Shown piece by piece: positions 52,292 through 62,395 of a DNA stretch of 64,000 nucleotides. How positions within the stretch are numbered: the stretch's first letter is position 1; each line of letters starts with the position of its first letter. The notes beneath the pieces were generated by a model. It was not told the origin of the DNA. It made no database searches and saw only the letters and a list, made by a program, of their open reading frames with translations. The translations under genes were made by a program, and so were the position numbers. Source of the stretch: Maricaulis sp947259345 (GTDB lineage Bacteria; Pseudomonadota; Alphaproteobacteria; Caulobacterales; Maricaulaceae); NCBI GenBank assembly GCA_965217205.1, contig OZ244254.1, forward strand, positions 744,001-808,000. Reading direction: 5' to 3'.

Positions 52292-53983
52292 CTATTCGGT
52301 ATCGTCACCAAAGAGATTGCCGAAGAAACTGTCATCATTCCAGGCCGGCCGCTCATCGCTGTCAGCGATCTCGCGGGCGATCAGATAGTTGATGTTGGCA
52401 AATTTGGCGCCTTGTTCGAACAGAACTTCCAGCTCGCCATCAAGCTGATCGGTCTGGCGGTGATAATGCGTGGTGAGGAAGCCCATGAAGCCTTCGCCCT
52501 CATCCCAGCGCGGATCCGGCGAGGAGAAGCCGGTCATCAGGAAGAGGGACGGCACGCCTTCCCGCACGAAGTTGTAATGGTCCGAGCGCACGAAGAGCGA
52601 TTGCTCCGGCAGCGGGTCTTCGGACACGGCGATGTCCATCCGGGCCGCCGCGCGCGTAGCGATCGGGCCCAGATTGGAGTGGTTGGAGCCAAAGGCGATC
52701 ACATCGGCGAAGTCGTAGACGATGACCGGCATGTCGAGATTGACATTGGCCACGATCTGCTCGGCCGGCACGGTTGGATTGCGGGCAAAATGCTCGGAAC
52801 CCAGCAGGCCCTTTTCTTCCGCTGTCAGGGCGACGAAAAGCACCGTACGACGCGGGGCGCCCTGGGCCAGGAAGGTGCGCGCCGTTTCCAGCATGATCGA
52901 GATGCCCGAGGCGTTGTCGACAGCGCCATTGCAGATCGTGTCGCTGTCGTCCGATGTCCGGCAGGACCCGCCGGCACGCATCTCCTCGGTGACCGCGCCG
53001 ATATGGTCGAGGTGAGCCGTAAGTACCAGGATTTCGTCAGCCAGTTCCGGATCGGAGCCGCGGATCATGCCGACCACATTCGGCGAGTCGAAGGGCTCGG
53101 ACAGGGTGCGCTGGCGTAGCGTGACCGTGTGCGGCAGCGCGAAGCGCGGATAGCTTGGCTCTTCTGCGCTCATGGCGGCCTGGACGTCTTCCAGGCTCAT
53201 CTCGGATCCTTCGAACAGACGGGCACCCAGCTCGGCCGTGACATTGGCCGAGGCGGCAACACGGTCATAGCCGGACGGGCCGGTCGCACTGGTGAGCCGG
53301 ACCGCGGGGCGGGATCCGAACCCTTCCGTGAAGCCGGTCAGTTGTTCCGGCGTCCAGCTGGTCAGCGAGATCATGCCGATCGCGCCGTGCGCGGCGGCGA
53401 CATTGCGCTTGGTGGTGCCGGAATTGTGGTGAGCGCGTTCTTCGGAAAGGCCTTCGAAAACACCTTCGGGGACCCCGCCCATGACAACGACGATCTTCCC
53501 GTCGACATCAAGGTCGGCATAGTCGTCATGGCCGCGATTGGCGGCAGAGACGCCATGGCCGACAAAGACCAGCTCGCCGGTCACCTCCGCCTCCAGCACG
53601 CTGGGATTGGAGAAGAGATAGGCGCCGGTGCCGTGCTCGAAGACTTCACCATCCAGCGTCAGCTGGTTGTAGTCTGCGTCGGGGCGCACTTCGTGCAGCG
53701 GGACCTGGGCGAAATAGCCGTCGTCATCGCCGGCCGGCTCGAGGCCGAGCAGGCGCATCTGCGAGGCCACGTAGTTGGCGGCGATCTCGTAACCCGGGGT
53801 TCCCGGGTCGCGGCCGTTCAGGTAATCCGAGGCGAGGAAGCGAATATGGGCTTCGATATTGACCGCGCTGACATCCGGCATGAAGCCGGCTTCGGCGGTT
53901 TCAACAGCGACCGTGTCCGTGTCATTGGCCGCCGTACAGGCGACGAGCGCCAGACCGGCCAGCGCCGGAATAAGATACTTCAT
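52292..53983 (-). CDS. Large M28 peptidase lipoprotein with PA domain
   Basis: A 563-residue secreted zinc aminopeptidase. Signal with lipobox LALVAC (lipid Cys near 16). A protease-associated domain is inserted (ELVFVGHGVSAANRGHDDYA ... GKIVVVMGG ... AAAHGAIGMI, about 130-260). Zinc site: LTAHLDHIG, GAVDNASGISIMLETA, ALTAEEKGLLGS, DMPVIVYDF and TTHYHRQTDQ (last His). Acidic C-terminus. Likely a periplasmic or surface exopeptidase for nutrient peptides. Confidence 0.9.
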   Translation of the reverse strand: MKYLIPALAGLALVACTAANDTDTVAVETAEAGFMPDVSAVNIEAHIRFLASDYLNGRDPGTPGYEIAANYVASQMRLLGLEPAGDDDGYFAQVPLHEVRPDADYNQLTLDGEVFEHGTGAYLFSNPSVLEAEVTGELVFVGHGVSAANRGHDDYADLDVDGKIVVVMGGVPEGVFEGLSEERAHHNSGTTKRNVAAAHGAIGMISLTSWTPEQLTGFTEGFGSRPAVRLTSATGPSGYDRVAASANVTAELGARLFEGSEMSLEDVQAAMSAEEPSYPRFALPHTVTLRQRTLSEPFDSPNVVGMIRGSDPELADEILVLTAHLDHIGAVTEEMRAGGSCRTSDDSDTICNGAVDNASGISIMLETARTFLAQGAPRRTVLFVALTAEEKGLLGSEHFARNPTVPAEQIVANVNLDMPVIVYDFADVIAFGSNHSNLGPIATRAAARMDIAVSEDPLPEQSLFVRSDHYNFVREGVPSLFLMTGFSSPDPRWDEGEGFMGFLTTHYHRQTDQLDGELEVLFEQGAKFANINYLIAREIADSDERPAWNDDSFFGNLFGDDTE

Positions 53984-54063
53984 GTATAAGCCTCCCCCAA
54001 AGAGGTGTTGGTGTTGGGCCGGACTATAGGGGGGGAGGAGTGACGCACAACGGCGCGGCTTTG

Positions 54064-54540
54064 TTAATTTTCAGTCACAAGTGCTGCCGCTACAGAGGGG
54101 AGGACGGAGTAGTGATTTGAAAAGATTGGTGTCATCCGAGCCGGGCGGCCGGTTGAGAGCTGGAAGCAAACGACCTTGGTGAGGGCACGAAAGACAGTGG
54201 CCCCATCGCTGACCCGGCGGAATTGATAGCGGCGCTCGGCGCGCAGGCGCTGATCCGATTGCGTGATCCAGACAGCACAGTCGATCTCATCGCCGGAACG
54301 GACATGGCCGAGATAGTCTGCTTCCGTGCGGATAATCGCGATGCCGCGGTCCTCTGCCGCGCAAGCCTCCATCGAATACTCATCGCCCTTGGAGAACCAG
54401 TGCGTCCACGCCGCGTCATCGGCCCATTCCAGATAGCGGGCATTATTGGCGTGCCCGAAACTGTCGATATCGCGCTCGCTCACCGTAATGCGATGGATAT
54501 AGGCGTCCGGCAGGTCCCAGCCATTCCAGTCATTGCTCAT
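54064..54540 (-). CDS. 4-hydroxybenzoyl-CoA thioesterase-type protein
   Basis: A 158-residue hot-dog fold acyl-CoA thioesterase: HRITVSERDIDSFGHANNAR with the catalytic Asp region, YLEWADDAAWTHW, EADYLGHVRSGDEIDCAVWI. The tail is variable. ATG 54540 has GGAG eight bases before it; a GTG at 54546 overlaps the sfsA stop (GTGA) and is the alternative. Coupled to sfsA. Confidence 0.85.
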   Translation of the reverse strand: MSNDWNGWDLPDAYIHRITVSERDIDSFGHANNARYLEWADDAAWTHWFSKGDEYSMEACAAEDRGIAIIRTEADYLGHVRSGDEIDCAVWITQSDQRLRAERRYQFRRVSDGATVFRALTKVVCFQLSTGRPARMTPIFSNHYSVLPSVAAALVTEN

Positions 54541-54542
54541 GC

Positions 54543-55244
54543 TCACAGCTCCACGCGCATGGGTCGGGTAATGGTCACCGATTTCGGGGATACGTCGCAG
54601 GCATAGGCGAGGACTTCAACGCCAGCGGCCGCGCTCTCACGCAGGGTGCGGGCATAGACCGGGTCAATATCTTCGGCCGGGCGCAACACGTCGCAATCAC
54701 TGCGCTGGACGATGAAGAGCTGGACCGCGCGCTCGCCGGCCGCGACCTGATTGGCCAGCTCGACCAGATGCTTGGCACCGCGCAAGGTCACCCCGTCGGG
54801 GAATTCGGCAATGCCGGGGCCGCGCTGCCAGTGCACATTCTTGACCTCGACCCAGCAGGGCGGGCGGCCATCGCTTTCCAGCAGGAGGTCGATGCGGGAG
54901 TTTTCGCCATACTTCACTTCGCGGCGCAGGCTGTCATAGCCGGTCAATTCCGTGATCAGCCCGGCATTGACGGCTTCTTCGGCGAGCGCATTGGCAAGAT
55001 TGGGCAGGGCGCCGATCAGCGTGCCTTCGGCCTCGACCAGTTCCCAAGTGTATTTCAGCTTGCGCTTGGGATTGTCAGAGCGCGACAGCCAGACCGGCAG
55101 GCCCGGTTCCTTGATACCGGTCATCGCCCCGGTATTGGCGCAATGCGCGGTCACGACCTCGCCCGTGTCCAGCTCGACATCGGCGAAAAAGCGCTTGTAG
55201 CGTTTCACCAGCCGGCCGGGGATAAGTTCGCTTGGAAACTGCAT
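54543..55244 (-). CDS. sfsA: SfsA family nuclease-like protein
   Basis: A 233-residue SfsA. Family motifs: LVKRYKRFFADVELDTGEVV, HCANTGAMTGIKEPG, SRIDLLLE with PPCWVEVKNVHW (restriction-nuclease-like core D..EVK), and GAKHLVELANQVAAGERAVQ, FIVQRSDCD. Once described as a maltose regulator; the fold suggests a nuclease. The frame upstream to 55487 overlaps the divergent gene and is rejected. Shares a 64-base promoter gap with the CinA-like gene. Confidence 0.95.
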   Translation of the reverse strand: MQFPSELIPGRLVKRYKRFFADVELDTGEVVTAHCANTGAMTGIKEPGLPVWLSRSDNPKRKLKYTWELVEAEGTLIGALPNLANALAEEAVNAGLITELTGYDSLRREVKYGENSRIDLLLESDGRPPCWVEVKNVHWQRGPGIAEFPDGVTLRGAKHLVELANQVAAGERAVQLFIVQRSDCDVLRPAEDIDPVYARTLRESAAAGVEVLAYACDVSPKSVTITRPMRVEL

Positions 55245-55308
55245 GGTTTGGACTTCCCTTCTGGCGCCACATATACCCGTTGGCACGCACGACTTAAGGA
55301 TGATTCTC

Positions 55309-56091
55309 ATGACGGCAAACAAGCGGGTGACGGCGGCAGTACTCCTGATTGGCGATGAAGTCCTGTCCGGCCGGACCCAGGACAAGAATCTCAACCAGAT
55401 TGCCCGCTTTCTCGCGCCGCTGGGGATCAATGTCATTGAATGCCGTGTGGTGCCGGACGAGACAGATACCATCGTCGACGCCCTCAACGCGCTGCGCGGC
55501 GCTTGCGATTATGTCTTCACCACGGGCGGCATCGGCCCGACCCATGACGACATTACGGCCGACGCCGTTGCCGCGGCCTTTGGTGTTGGCATCGATGTCC
55601 GCGACGATGCGCTGGCGATCATCGAGGACTGGTATGCCAAGACCGAGACCCCGGTCACCGAAAGCCGCAAACGCATGGCGCGCATTCCCGACGGCGCCAG
55701 CCTGATTGCCAATCCGGTCACCGGCGCGCCGGGCTTCCAGACCGGCAATGTCTTCACCCTGGCCGGCGTGCCCTCGATCGTGGCTGGCATGCTCAATGAT
55801 ATCGATCACCGGCTTGAGGGCGGGGCGGTGACTAAATCCCGCTCGGTGAAAGGCGATAATCTGCGTGAAGGCGATGTCGCCGAAGCCCTCGGCACGCTGG
55901 CGACCGAATTCCCGGACGTCTCGATCGGCTCCTATCCCTATTTCCTTGAGGTGAAAGCCGGCGAAATCAAGCGAGGTACCCATCTCGTTGCCCGTGCGAC
56001 GGATGAGGACCAGCTGGATCAGGTAATCGCGCGGATTGCGGAGATGGTGGAAGCGGTGGGGATCCCCCCGCGGATTGATCCGGAGGATTGA
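55309..56091 (+). CDS. CinA/MoaB-like molybdopterin-binding-fold protein
   Basis: A 260-residue protein of the competence/damage-inducible CinA N-terminal type: AAVLLIGDEVLSGRTQDKN, VVPDETDTIVDALNAL, VFTTGGIGPTHDDITADAVA, and NVFTLAGVPSIVAGMLND. It lacks the C-terminal nicotinamide-nucleotide amidase domain of full CinA, as in the COG1058 subgroup. Start at 55309 has AAGGA eight bases upstream; ATG 55300 is another option. Confidence 0.9.
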   Translation: MTANKRVTAAVLLIGDEVLSGRTQDKNLNQIARFLAPLGINVIECRVVPDETDTIVDALNALRGACDYVFTTGGIGPTHDDITADAVAAAFGVGIDVRDDALAIIEDWYAKTETPVTESRKRMARIPDGASLIANPVTGAPGFQTGNVFTLAGVPSIVAGMLNDIDHRLEGGAVTKSRSVKGDNLREGDVAEALGTLATEFPDVSIGSYPYFLEVKAGEIKRGTHLVARATDEDQLDQVIARIAEMVEAVGIPPRIDPED

Positions 56092-56103
56092 GGGCGCTGA
56101 ATG

Positions 56104-56180
56104 GGGGACAGGTAGAATTAACGCGCGGCTCAGGCGTCGCCGAGCGGCGCCCGCAAGACGTGTTAATTCTACCTGTCCCC
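56104..56180. repeat. REP/MITE-like hairpin with GGGGACAGG ends
   Basis: A perfect 19-base inverted repeat (GGGGACAGGTAGAATTAAC at 56104-56122, complement at 56162-56180) encloses 39 GC-rich bases. The GGGGACAGGTA-AATTA end sequence is the kind seen near REP-associated Y1 transposases of the IS200/IS605 class. No transposase is in the window. Confidence 0.75.
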
Positions 56181-56294
56181 AATATGCACTGGCCGTACTC
56201 GCCTGCCCCAAGATCGCCCCGTTTTCGACTTGTCGGGGTCGCGGAGTGCCCTCACGCTGTTGAGTGAGGGATTTTGGGACCGGAAGGGGATTCC

Positions 56295-57947
56295 ATGAAA
56301 CGCGTTCTTTTGATCAGCGCGGCCGGGCTGGCCATGCTTGCGGCCTGCACAGCGACCGTTGCGCCACCAACCGCACCGCCGCCGCCTCCAGCGCCGCCGC
56401 CGCCCCCACCGCCAGCGATGGCCGAGATGGTGACGGTCACCGGGGCGCGGATGGATTCCCGCAGCTTTGCAGCACCCAGCCCGATGCTTGTGCCGAACCA
56501 ACAACCCGAAGACCGCGAACGCTATGAGGATGTGGACCCCAATCCGGTGATCTCTACCGCCGAAGAGCCCGTCTCCACCTTCTCCATCGATGTCGACACG
56601 GCGAGCTATTCGCTGGTCCGCAATTCGCTGGAATATGGCCGCATGCCGCCAAGCGATGCCGTGCGGATCGAGGAGATGGTCAATTATTTCGACTATGACT
56701 ACGCCCTACCGCCCGGACCGGAAGAGCCGTTCGCGACCCATGTGACGGTCACCCCGACACCGTGGAATGCCGGCACCCAGCTCCTGCATATCGGAATTCA
56801 GGGCTATGAGATCATCCCGGAAGAGCGCCCGCGGGCCAATCTGGTCTTTCTGATCGATGTTTCCGGTTCGATGAATGATCCCGACAAGCTGCCCCTGGCC
56901 GTTCAGGCCATGCACATGCTGGTCGATGAGCTCCATCCCGATGATACCGTTGCGCTGGTCGTTTATGCCGGGGCTGCCGGTGCCGTGCTGGAGCCGACCG
57001 AGGCGCGCGATGCCAGCGAGATCCATCGGGCGCTGGATCGCCTGAGCGCTGGCGGATCAACCGCCGGCGGAGCGGGTCTGGCACTGGCCTATGACCTCGC
57101 CGAGCGCAATTTCGACGCCGAGGCCGTCAACCGGGTCATGTTGCTCACCGATGGCGATTTCAATGTCGGCGTTACCCGTGACGAGACCCTGGAAGACTTT
57201 GTCGCTCGCAAGCGTGACACCGGCATTTATCTGTCGGTGATGGGATTTGGTCGCGGCAATTACAACGATCAGATGATGCAGACGATTGCCCAAGCCGGGA
57301 ATGGCACGGCGGCCTATATCGACAGCCGCCAGGAAGCCCGGCGCATGCTGGTCGAGGAAAGCTTCTCCTCGCTCTTCACGATCGCCGAAGACGTCAAGAT
57401 CCAGATCGAGTTCAACCCGGCGCGCGTCGCCGAGTATCGCCTGATCGGCTATGAAACGCGCCTGCTCGACCGGGCCGATTTCAATAATGACGAGGTCGAT
57501 GCCGGCGAGGTCGGGTCCGGCCACGCTGTGACGGCGATCTACGAGATCGCTGCGCCGGGCTCTGAAGGCGTCTTGATGGAGCCGTTGCGCTATGGCGGCG
57601 CGACGTCGGCCGAACCCGATCTGAGTGGCGAGTTCGGGCATCTGCGCCTGCGCTACAAGCGTCCGGGCGAGGATGACAGCCGCCTGATCGAGCGGCCGGT
57701 GACCGATGCCGATGCGGTCAGCGCCTTTGACGACGCCCCACAGGAGGCGCGTTTCTCCATCGCGGTTGCCGGCTTTGCCCAGCGTCTGCGCGGCGATGCC
57801 TATCTGGGTGATGATTATGGTTGGGCCGAAATTGCCGAGACCGCCCGTCATGCGCTCGGTGAGGATGAATTCGGCTATCGCGCTGAATTTCTCGACCTGG
57901 TGAACCGGGCTGCCGGGATCGATGCGGAGGGTGGCGAGAAGCCCTGA
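56295..57947 (+). CDS. VWA-domain lipoprotein (YfbK-like)
   Basis: A 550-residue lipoprotein (lipobox LAAC, Cys near 18) with a proline-rich linker (PPPPPAPPPPPPP), an N-terminal YfbK-type domain (YEDVDPNPVI, FSIDVDTASYSLVRNSLEYG), a von Willebrand factor A domain with MIDAS motif VFLIDVSGSMNDPDKL near residue 200, and the C-terminal DUF3520-like region (YRLIGYETRLLDRADFNNDE). Ends with a terminator. A surface or periplasmic protein binding unknown partners. Confidence 0.9.
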   Translation: MKRVLLISAAGLAMLAACTATVAPPTAPPPPPAPPPPPPPAMAEMVTVTGARMDSRSFAAPSPMLVPNQQPEDRERYEDVDPNPVISTAEEPVSTFSIDVDTASYSLVRNSLEYGRMPPSDAVRIEEMVNYFDYDYALPPGPEEPFATHVTVTPTPWNAGTQLLHIGIQGYEIIPEERPRANLVFLIDVSGSMNDPDKLPLAVQAMHMLVDELHPDDTVALVVYAGAAGAVLEPTEARDASEIHRALDRLSAGGSTAGGAGLALAYDLAERNFDAEAVNRVMLLTDGDFNVGVTRDETLEDFVARKRDTGIYLSVMGFGRGNYNDQMMQTIAQAGNGTAAYIDSRQEARRMLVEESFSSLFTIAEDVKIQIEFNPARVAEYRLIGYETRLLDRADFNNDEVDAGEVGSGHAVTAIYEIAAPGSEGVLMEPLRYGGATSAEPDLSGEFGHLRLRYKRPGEDDSRLIERPVTDADAVSAFDDAPQEARFSIAVAGFAQRLRGDAYLGDDYGWAEIAETARHALGEDEFGYRAEFLDLVNRAAGIDAEGGEKP

Positions 57948-57975
57948 CCCTCCAGCTTGTGTCGTCCAACGAAAG

Positions 57976-58010
57976 GAGCCGCACCCGGAAAGGTGCGGCT
58001 CTTCTTGTTT
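57976..58010 (+). terminator. Terminator of the VWA gene
   Basis: GAGCCGCACC (57976-57985) pairs with GGTGCGGCTC (57992-58001), six-base loop, T-rich tail to 58010. Confidence 0.85.
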
Positions 58011-58032
58011 CAGATTTGATACCTGTCCGGGA

Positions 58033-60528
58033 TCAATCGCCGAACTGGTAGTAGAAGCGCACACCGATCGTCCGCGGCGGGGCGACATTGGCGTAGTGGC
58101 TGCGCACCGGCTGGCCATTGATCACCTGGTTCGACAACGCCGTTCCTCGGATACCGGTCTCGATATATTCATCAGCGATATTGTTGATGAAAAGCGTCGC
58201 GCCCCAGTCGCCAGCGTCATAATTGATCGAGCCATTGGCAACGAAATAGCTGTCCAGCGTGGCACTGCTGCCCCGGCCACCCGTACGGGTGAGGATATCG
58301 CCCGTGTAGGAAATGCCGAGATTGTAGTTCAGCTGGGCACCGCTCGCGAGGTCCGTCGTGTAACGACCGAAGACCGAGGCCTGGGTTTCGGGCGAGCCCG
58401 GAAGGCGATCGCCGGCCTGGCCATCTTCAAAGGCCGAACCGAAGCCCGGCGGTGTGATGGTCCGGACCAGGAAGGGCACATCGGCCGTCAGTTCCGATTG
58501 CGTGAAGGAATAGGTCCCACGCAGTTCGAAATTATGGGCCACCTGCCAGCTGCCCTGAAGCTCGAAACCCTTCGACTCCGCACCGGCGGCATTCACCGTG
58601 ATCGGGATATTGGCGTTGACCGTGGCGGAGGATACTTGCGGGTCGGTCCACTCGACCAGGAAGATGGCACCATTCAGCGTCACCGCGCCGCCGGCCCATG
58701 TCGTCTTGGCACCGAGCTCGTAATTGGTCGTCTGGTCCGGACCGAACTGGCGTTCGTCGAACTGGGCGATATCTCCCGGGTTGGGACCGTATTGCTGGCC
58801 CGGTGCGAGGGCGCAGGCACCCTGTGTGGCATTCGGGTCGAAGGCGGGACATGGTCCAAGGCCATTGGATGCCCCGATGCGGTAGCCCTCTGAGACCGTG
58901 AAATAGGCCAGCACCTCATCGCTCAGATCATAGGCGATGTTGAACTTGTAGAGGAAGCCGTCATCCGACTGGGCCAGCGCCGGATCGAAGGCGAGGTTGC
59001 GGATTTCGTCAATCGTCAGCGGCGTGTAGGTCGGCGCTTCGAAGAGCGGGAAATCCACGGTCGACACCGATTCCAGCTCATACTCGTAGTAGCGACCGCC
59101 AACCGTGACCGAAAGTCGATCCGTGACGTCCCAGCCAAGCTCGCCGAAGAAGGCACTTTCCGTCAGCTCGGTATTGCTGGTTGAGAAATACTCCAGATCG
59201 GTCGGATTCTCGGTCAGGCCGAAGCCAAAATTGTCATTCACATACTCGGCATAGTTCGGCGTGTACTCCTCGGAGGACCCAACGAACTCGGCCTTGTTGT
59301 AATAGAATCCCACAATCCAGTTGAACTGGCTCTCATAGGTCGAGACCAAGCGGACTTCCTGGTTGAAGAACTCGTCTTCGGTCAACTCGTGGGTGAAGGC
59401 TGTAAAGTTGGGAAAGCTCTCATAGGAGTATTCCAGCGAGATGAGCAGGTCGGTCTGATCGCGCTGGCCTTCCGCGTCATAGCGACCGAATCCGGTGGCC
59501 GAGGTCAGCTCCGCGAAGCCGAGATCAGCGGTGACTTCCAGGGCGAAGAGCTCGTTATTGCGCTCGATGGGCTCCAGCACACGCAAGCCGGACTCGTAAT
59601 CACCGGCGGGAATGGGCGCGCGGCGCGAGGAAATCTGGCGGCCTTCAATGTCCTGGTTCTGGAAGTAGTAGGTCGCGGTGGCGTCGAACCAATCGGTCGG
59701 AGCCCAGCGGGCCGCGATGCGCCCGGAAACGGCTTCTTCGCCATCAGCGTCGCTGACAGGCGCGAGATTGGCAGCGACATCGGCGGGGTCGTTGAAGTCC
59801 GGTACCGGGTTGGAGACACCCGGTTCGCGCACGCGGAATGTGTAATCGGTAAAGCCCGAATCCTGCAGTACGTCGAGCGAACCGCGAATGGCGAAGGTTT
59901 CGGACATCGAGTGGTTGAAGGTGAAGCCGATGTCCGCCGACGGCGAGTTCGCCTCGGAGTATTGATAGAAGGACGAACGGATCCTCAGCATATTGCTGTC
60001 AAACTCCGGACGGTTCGGCAGATAGCGAATGGCACCGCCCAGCGTACCGGCACCGTAAAGCGTGCCTTGCGGCCCAAGCAGGACCTCGACTCGTTCCAGG
60101 TCATTGAGCTTGAGATCAATGAAAAGCGGTATCTCGCCGAGATAGGTGGCCACCGTGCCGCCGCCATCATTGTTGCCGTCGCCGGAATTGATCGGGTCGG
60201 CATTGAGGCCGCGCACGATGATCGGATTGCCCTGGCGTCCACCGCGATCGACGATATTGATGCCCGGAACATAGGCGAGGGCGTCTGCGAGGTCCTCGAA
60301 GCCCTGCTCTTCAATCTGGGCACCACCGATGGCGGCGATATTGAGCGGCACGTCTTGAACAGTCTCGGAGCGGCGCGTTGCGGTGACGACGATCACGTCC
60401 TGGGAAGACGAGCCATTGTCTTGGGCAAGAGCGGCGCCGGGACCGGCAAGACCGGCGAGTGGCAGGGCAAGCACACTGATCGAACAGGCGAGGCGTGCGC
60501 GAAGCGATGCTTTGGGTATTGCGGCCAT
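58033..60528 (-). CDS. TonB-dependent outer-membrane receptor
   Basis: An 831-residue receptor. Signal peptide at residues 1-37 (LACSISVLALPLAGLAGPGA then ALAQ), TonB-box region DVIVVTATRRSETVQDVPLN, plug domain (YVPGINIVDRGGRQGNPIIV, LGPQGTLYGAGTLGGAIRYL) and a 22-strand barrel ending in PRTIGVRFYYQFGD. The plug type is the IutA/FecA-like group frequent in Caulobacter relatives; the substrate is unknown. ATG 60528 follows GGAG; the ORF is open to 60690 but the upstream part has no signal. Confidence 0.92.
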   Translation of the reverse strand: MAAIPKASLRARLACSISVLALPLAGLAGPGAALAQDNGSSSQDVIVVTATRRSETVQDVPLNIAAIGGAQIEEQGFEDLADALAYVPGINIVDRGGRQGNPIIVRGLNADPINSGDGNNDGGGTVATYLGEIPLFIDLKLNDLERVEVLLGPQGTLYGAGTLGGAIRYLPNRPEFDSNMLRIRSSFYQYSEANSPSADIGFTFNHSMSETFAIRGSLDVLQDSGFTDYTFRVREPGVSNPVPDFNDPADVAANLAPVSDADGEEAVSGRIAARWAPTDWFDATATYYFQNQDIEGRQISSRRAPIPAGDYESGLRVLEPIERNNELFALEVTADLGFAELTSATGFGRYDAEGQRDQTDLLISLEYSYESFPNFTAFTHELTEDEFFNQEVRLVSTYESQFNWIVGFYYNKAEFVGSSEEYTPNYAEYVNDNFGFGLTENPTDLEYFSTSNTELTESAFFGELGWDVTDRLSVTVGGRYYEYELESVSTVDFPLFEAPTYTPLTIDEIRNLAFDPALAQSDDGFLYKFNIAYDLSDEVLAYFTVSEGYRIGASNGLGPCPAFDPNATQGACALAPGQQYGPNPGDIAQFDERQFGPDQTTNYELGAKTTWAGGAVTLNGAIFLVEWTDPQVSSATVNANIPITVNAAGAESKGFELQGSWQVAHNFELRGTYSFTQSELTADVPFLVRTITPPGFGSAFEDGQAGDRLPGSPETQASVFGRYTTDLASGAQLNYNLGISYTGDILTRTGGRGSSATLDSYFVANGSINYDAGDWGATLFINNIADEYIETGIRGTALSNQVINGQPVRSHYANVAPPRTIGVRFYYQFGD

Positions 60529-60738
60529 GACTGGATTCTCCGAATGAAATTGTGCGTTAATCATGGTCTCTTGCTGGTAGTGAAAGCAATTGCGGTGAGT
60601 TAAATTCATGTCACAATTTCGTTTTATTCTGGTACCTGTTGCGCAGGCGACACGCTGCAGGTGCGAAGGAGCTTCGCATGCGCAGCACAAAAAGCCCGTC
60701 GGCGTTCAGGATCTGGCCCCCACAGGCGCTGTGACAGG

Positions 60739-62340
60739 GTGAGCGTCGAATCGCACCTCAATGCCGCCGCTGCAGCGCTGGAGGCTCGGCAGTACCGGGA
60801 GGCACACGCCCTGTGTCTCGACGTGCTGCAAAAGGCGGGTCCGCATCCCGAAGCTTTCTTCCTGCTCGGCCTGTTGACCGCCGACCACGCCAATCATGCC
60901 AAGGCGGTGGAGATTTTCGACCGGGGCCTGGTGCTCGCACCGCGAGACCCTCGCCTGCATGCACACAAGGCCAAGTCGCTCCTTGCGCTCAACCAGCGCG
61001 ATGCTGCGGCCACGGCGGCCCGGCAGGCGGGGACGCTGGGGCCACGCGACGCGCTGACCTTCGACACGATCGGTGTCGTGTTCACGCGATTGGGCGACCA
61101 CGAGGCTGCGATCGGCTTGTTCGAAGCGGCCACCGCCCAGGACCCGGACCGGGCAGATTACCATTATAATCTTGCCGCTTCCCGCCAGTTCGCCGGTGAT
61201 TTCGAAGGCGCCGAAGCCGCCTATGCCCGGACACTCGACCTGGCGCCGGATCATGTGAAGGCGCGGTCGGCCATTGTCGGCCTGCGTCGGCAGAGCGAGG
61301 CCGATAATCGGCTGAATGGCTTGATAGCGGCTTTTAACGGGCGCCGGGCGGACGACGAGGAGGGCCAACTTCATCTCGGTCATGCAATTGCCAAGACACT
61401 GGAGGATCTCGGTCGCGATAGCGAGGCGCTGGACTGGCTCGGCCGGGCCAAGGCCGGTATCCGCGAATCGCGGCGCTATGACCCTGAAGCGGATGACGCG
61501 CTTTTCGACGCCGCTGCCAATGCCGCGACAACCCGGTCCCCCACACGTGGTGGCGCGGACAGTGAGCGCCCGGTCTTCATCGTCGGCCTGCCGCGCACCG
61601 GAACGACGCTGGTCGACCGTATTCTCGGCGCTCATCCGCACGTCCGATCGGTCGGAGAATTGTCCAGCTTCGCGCTGATCGGCAAGCGGCTTGCCGCCAC
61701 ACCGGGTCCCTATGTCATGGATGCCGCCACCTTGCGCGCAGCCAGCACCGTCGACGCTAAGCAATGGGGACAGGCCTATCTCGACAGTGTCGCCGACCTG
61801 GCGGGCGATGCGGCCCGCTTTGTCGACAAGATGCCGCTCAATATCGTCTGGGCCGGTCAGATCCAGCGTGCGCTTCCCAACGCCCGCATCATCTGCCTGA
61901 GACGTCATCCGATCGATGCCTGTTTGAGCAATTACCGTCAGCTCTTCGCCACCAGCTTCTCCTATTACAACTACGCCTACGACTTGGAGGACTGCGCCCG
62001 TTATTATCTCGGCTTCGACCGACTGCGTTCCCATTGGGCGGCGACCCTGCCGGCGGATCGCTATACCGAGATCGCCTATGAGGATGTGGTCGCCGATCTG
62101 GAAGCTGAGGCGAGGCGTCTGGTCGCGCATTGCGACCTCGATTGGGACCCGGCCTGCCTCGACTTCCACACCCAGGCGGGCAGCGTCGCGACCGCCAGTT
62201 CCGTCCAGGTCCGACAGCCGCTTTATTCCAGCTCGATCGGACGCTGGAAGCGCCATGCCAAGGCGCTCGGTCCGATGCGCGCCATCCTGGAAGCGGGGGG
62301 TGTCGTTGATGGTGACGGCAACTGGCTGCGCGAGGTCTGA
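60739..62340 (+). CDS. TPR-sulfotransferase fusion protein
   Basis: A 533-residue protein: residues 1-215 are tetratricopeptide repeats (LEARQYREAHALCLDVLQKA, AFFLLGLLTADHANHAKAVE, repeated AATAQDPDRADYHYNLAASR), and the C-terminal half is a P-loop sulfotransferase with PVFIVGLPRTGTTLVDRI (PAPS loop) and NARIICLRRHPIDACLSNYR. The acceptor is unknown. GTG 60739 is chosen because the TPR part starts there; a longer frame from GTG 60661 is possible. Divergent from the TonB receptor. Confidence 0.88.
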   Translation: MSVESHLNAAAAALEARQYREAHALCLDVLQKAGPHPEAFFLLGLLTADHANHAKAVEIFDRGLVLAPRDPRLHAHKAKSLLALNQRDAAATAARQAGTLGPRDALTFDTIGVVFTRLGDHEAAIGLFEAATAQDPDRADYHYNLAASRQFAGDFEGAEAAYARTLDLAPDHVKARSAIVGLRRQSEADNRLNGLIAAFNGRRADDEEGQLHLGHAIAKTLEDLGRDSEALDWLGRAKAGIRESRRYDPEADDALFDAAANAATTRSPTRGGADSERPVFIVGLPRTGTTLVDRILGAHPHVRSVGELSSFALIGKRLAATPGPYVMDAATLRAASTVDAKQWGQAYLDSVADLAGDAARFVDKMPLNIVWAGQIQRALPNARIICLRRHPIDACLSNYRQLFATSFSYYNYAYDLEDCARYYLGFDRLRSHWAATLPADRYTEIAYEDVVADLEAEARRLVAHCDLDWDPACLDFHTQAGSVATASSVQVRQPLYSSSIGRWKRHAKALGPMRAILEAGGVVDGDGNWLREV

Positions 62341-62395
62341 CGCGCCTACTGGCCAGTCCGCTGAAGCTGTGTAGGATCGCGCTTGTGTCCCTCCC

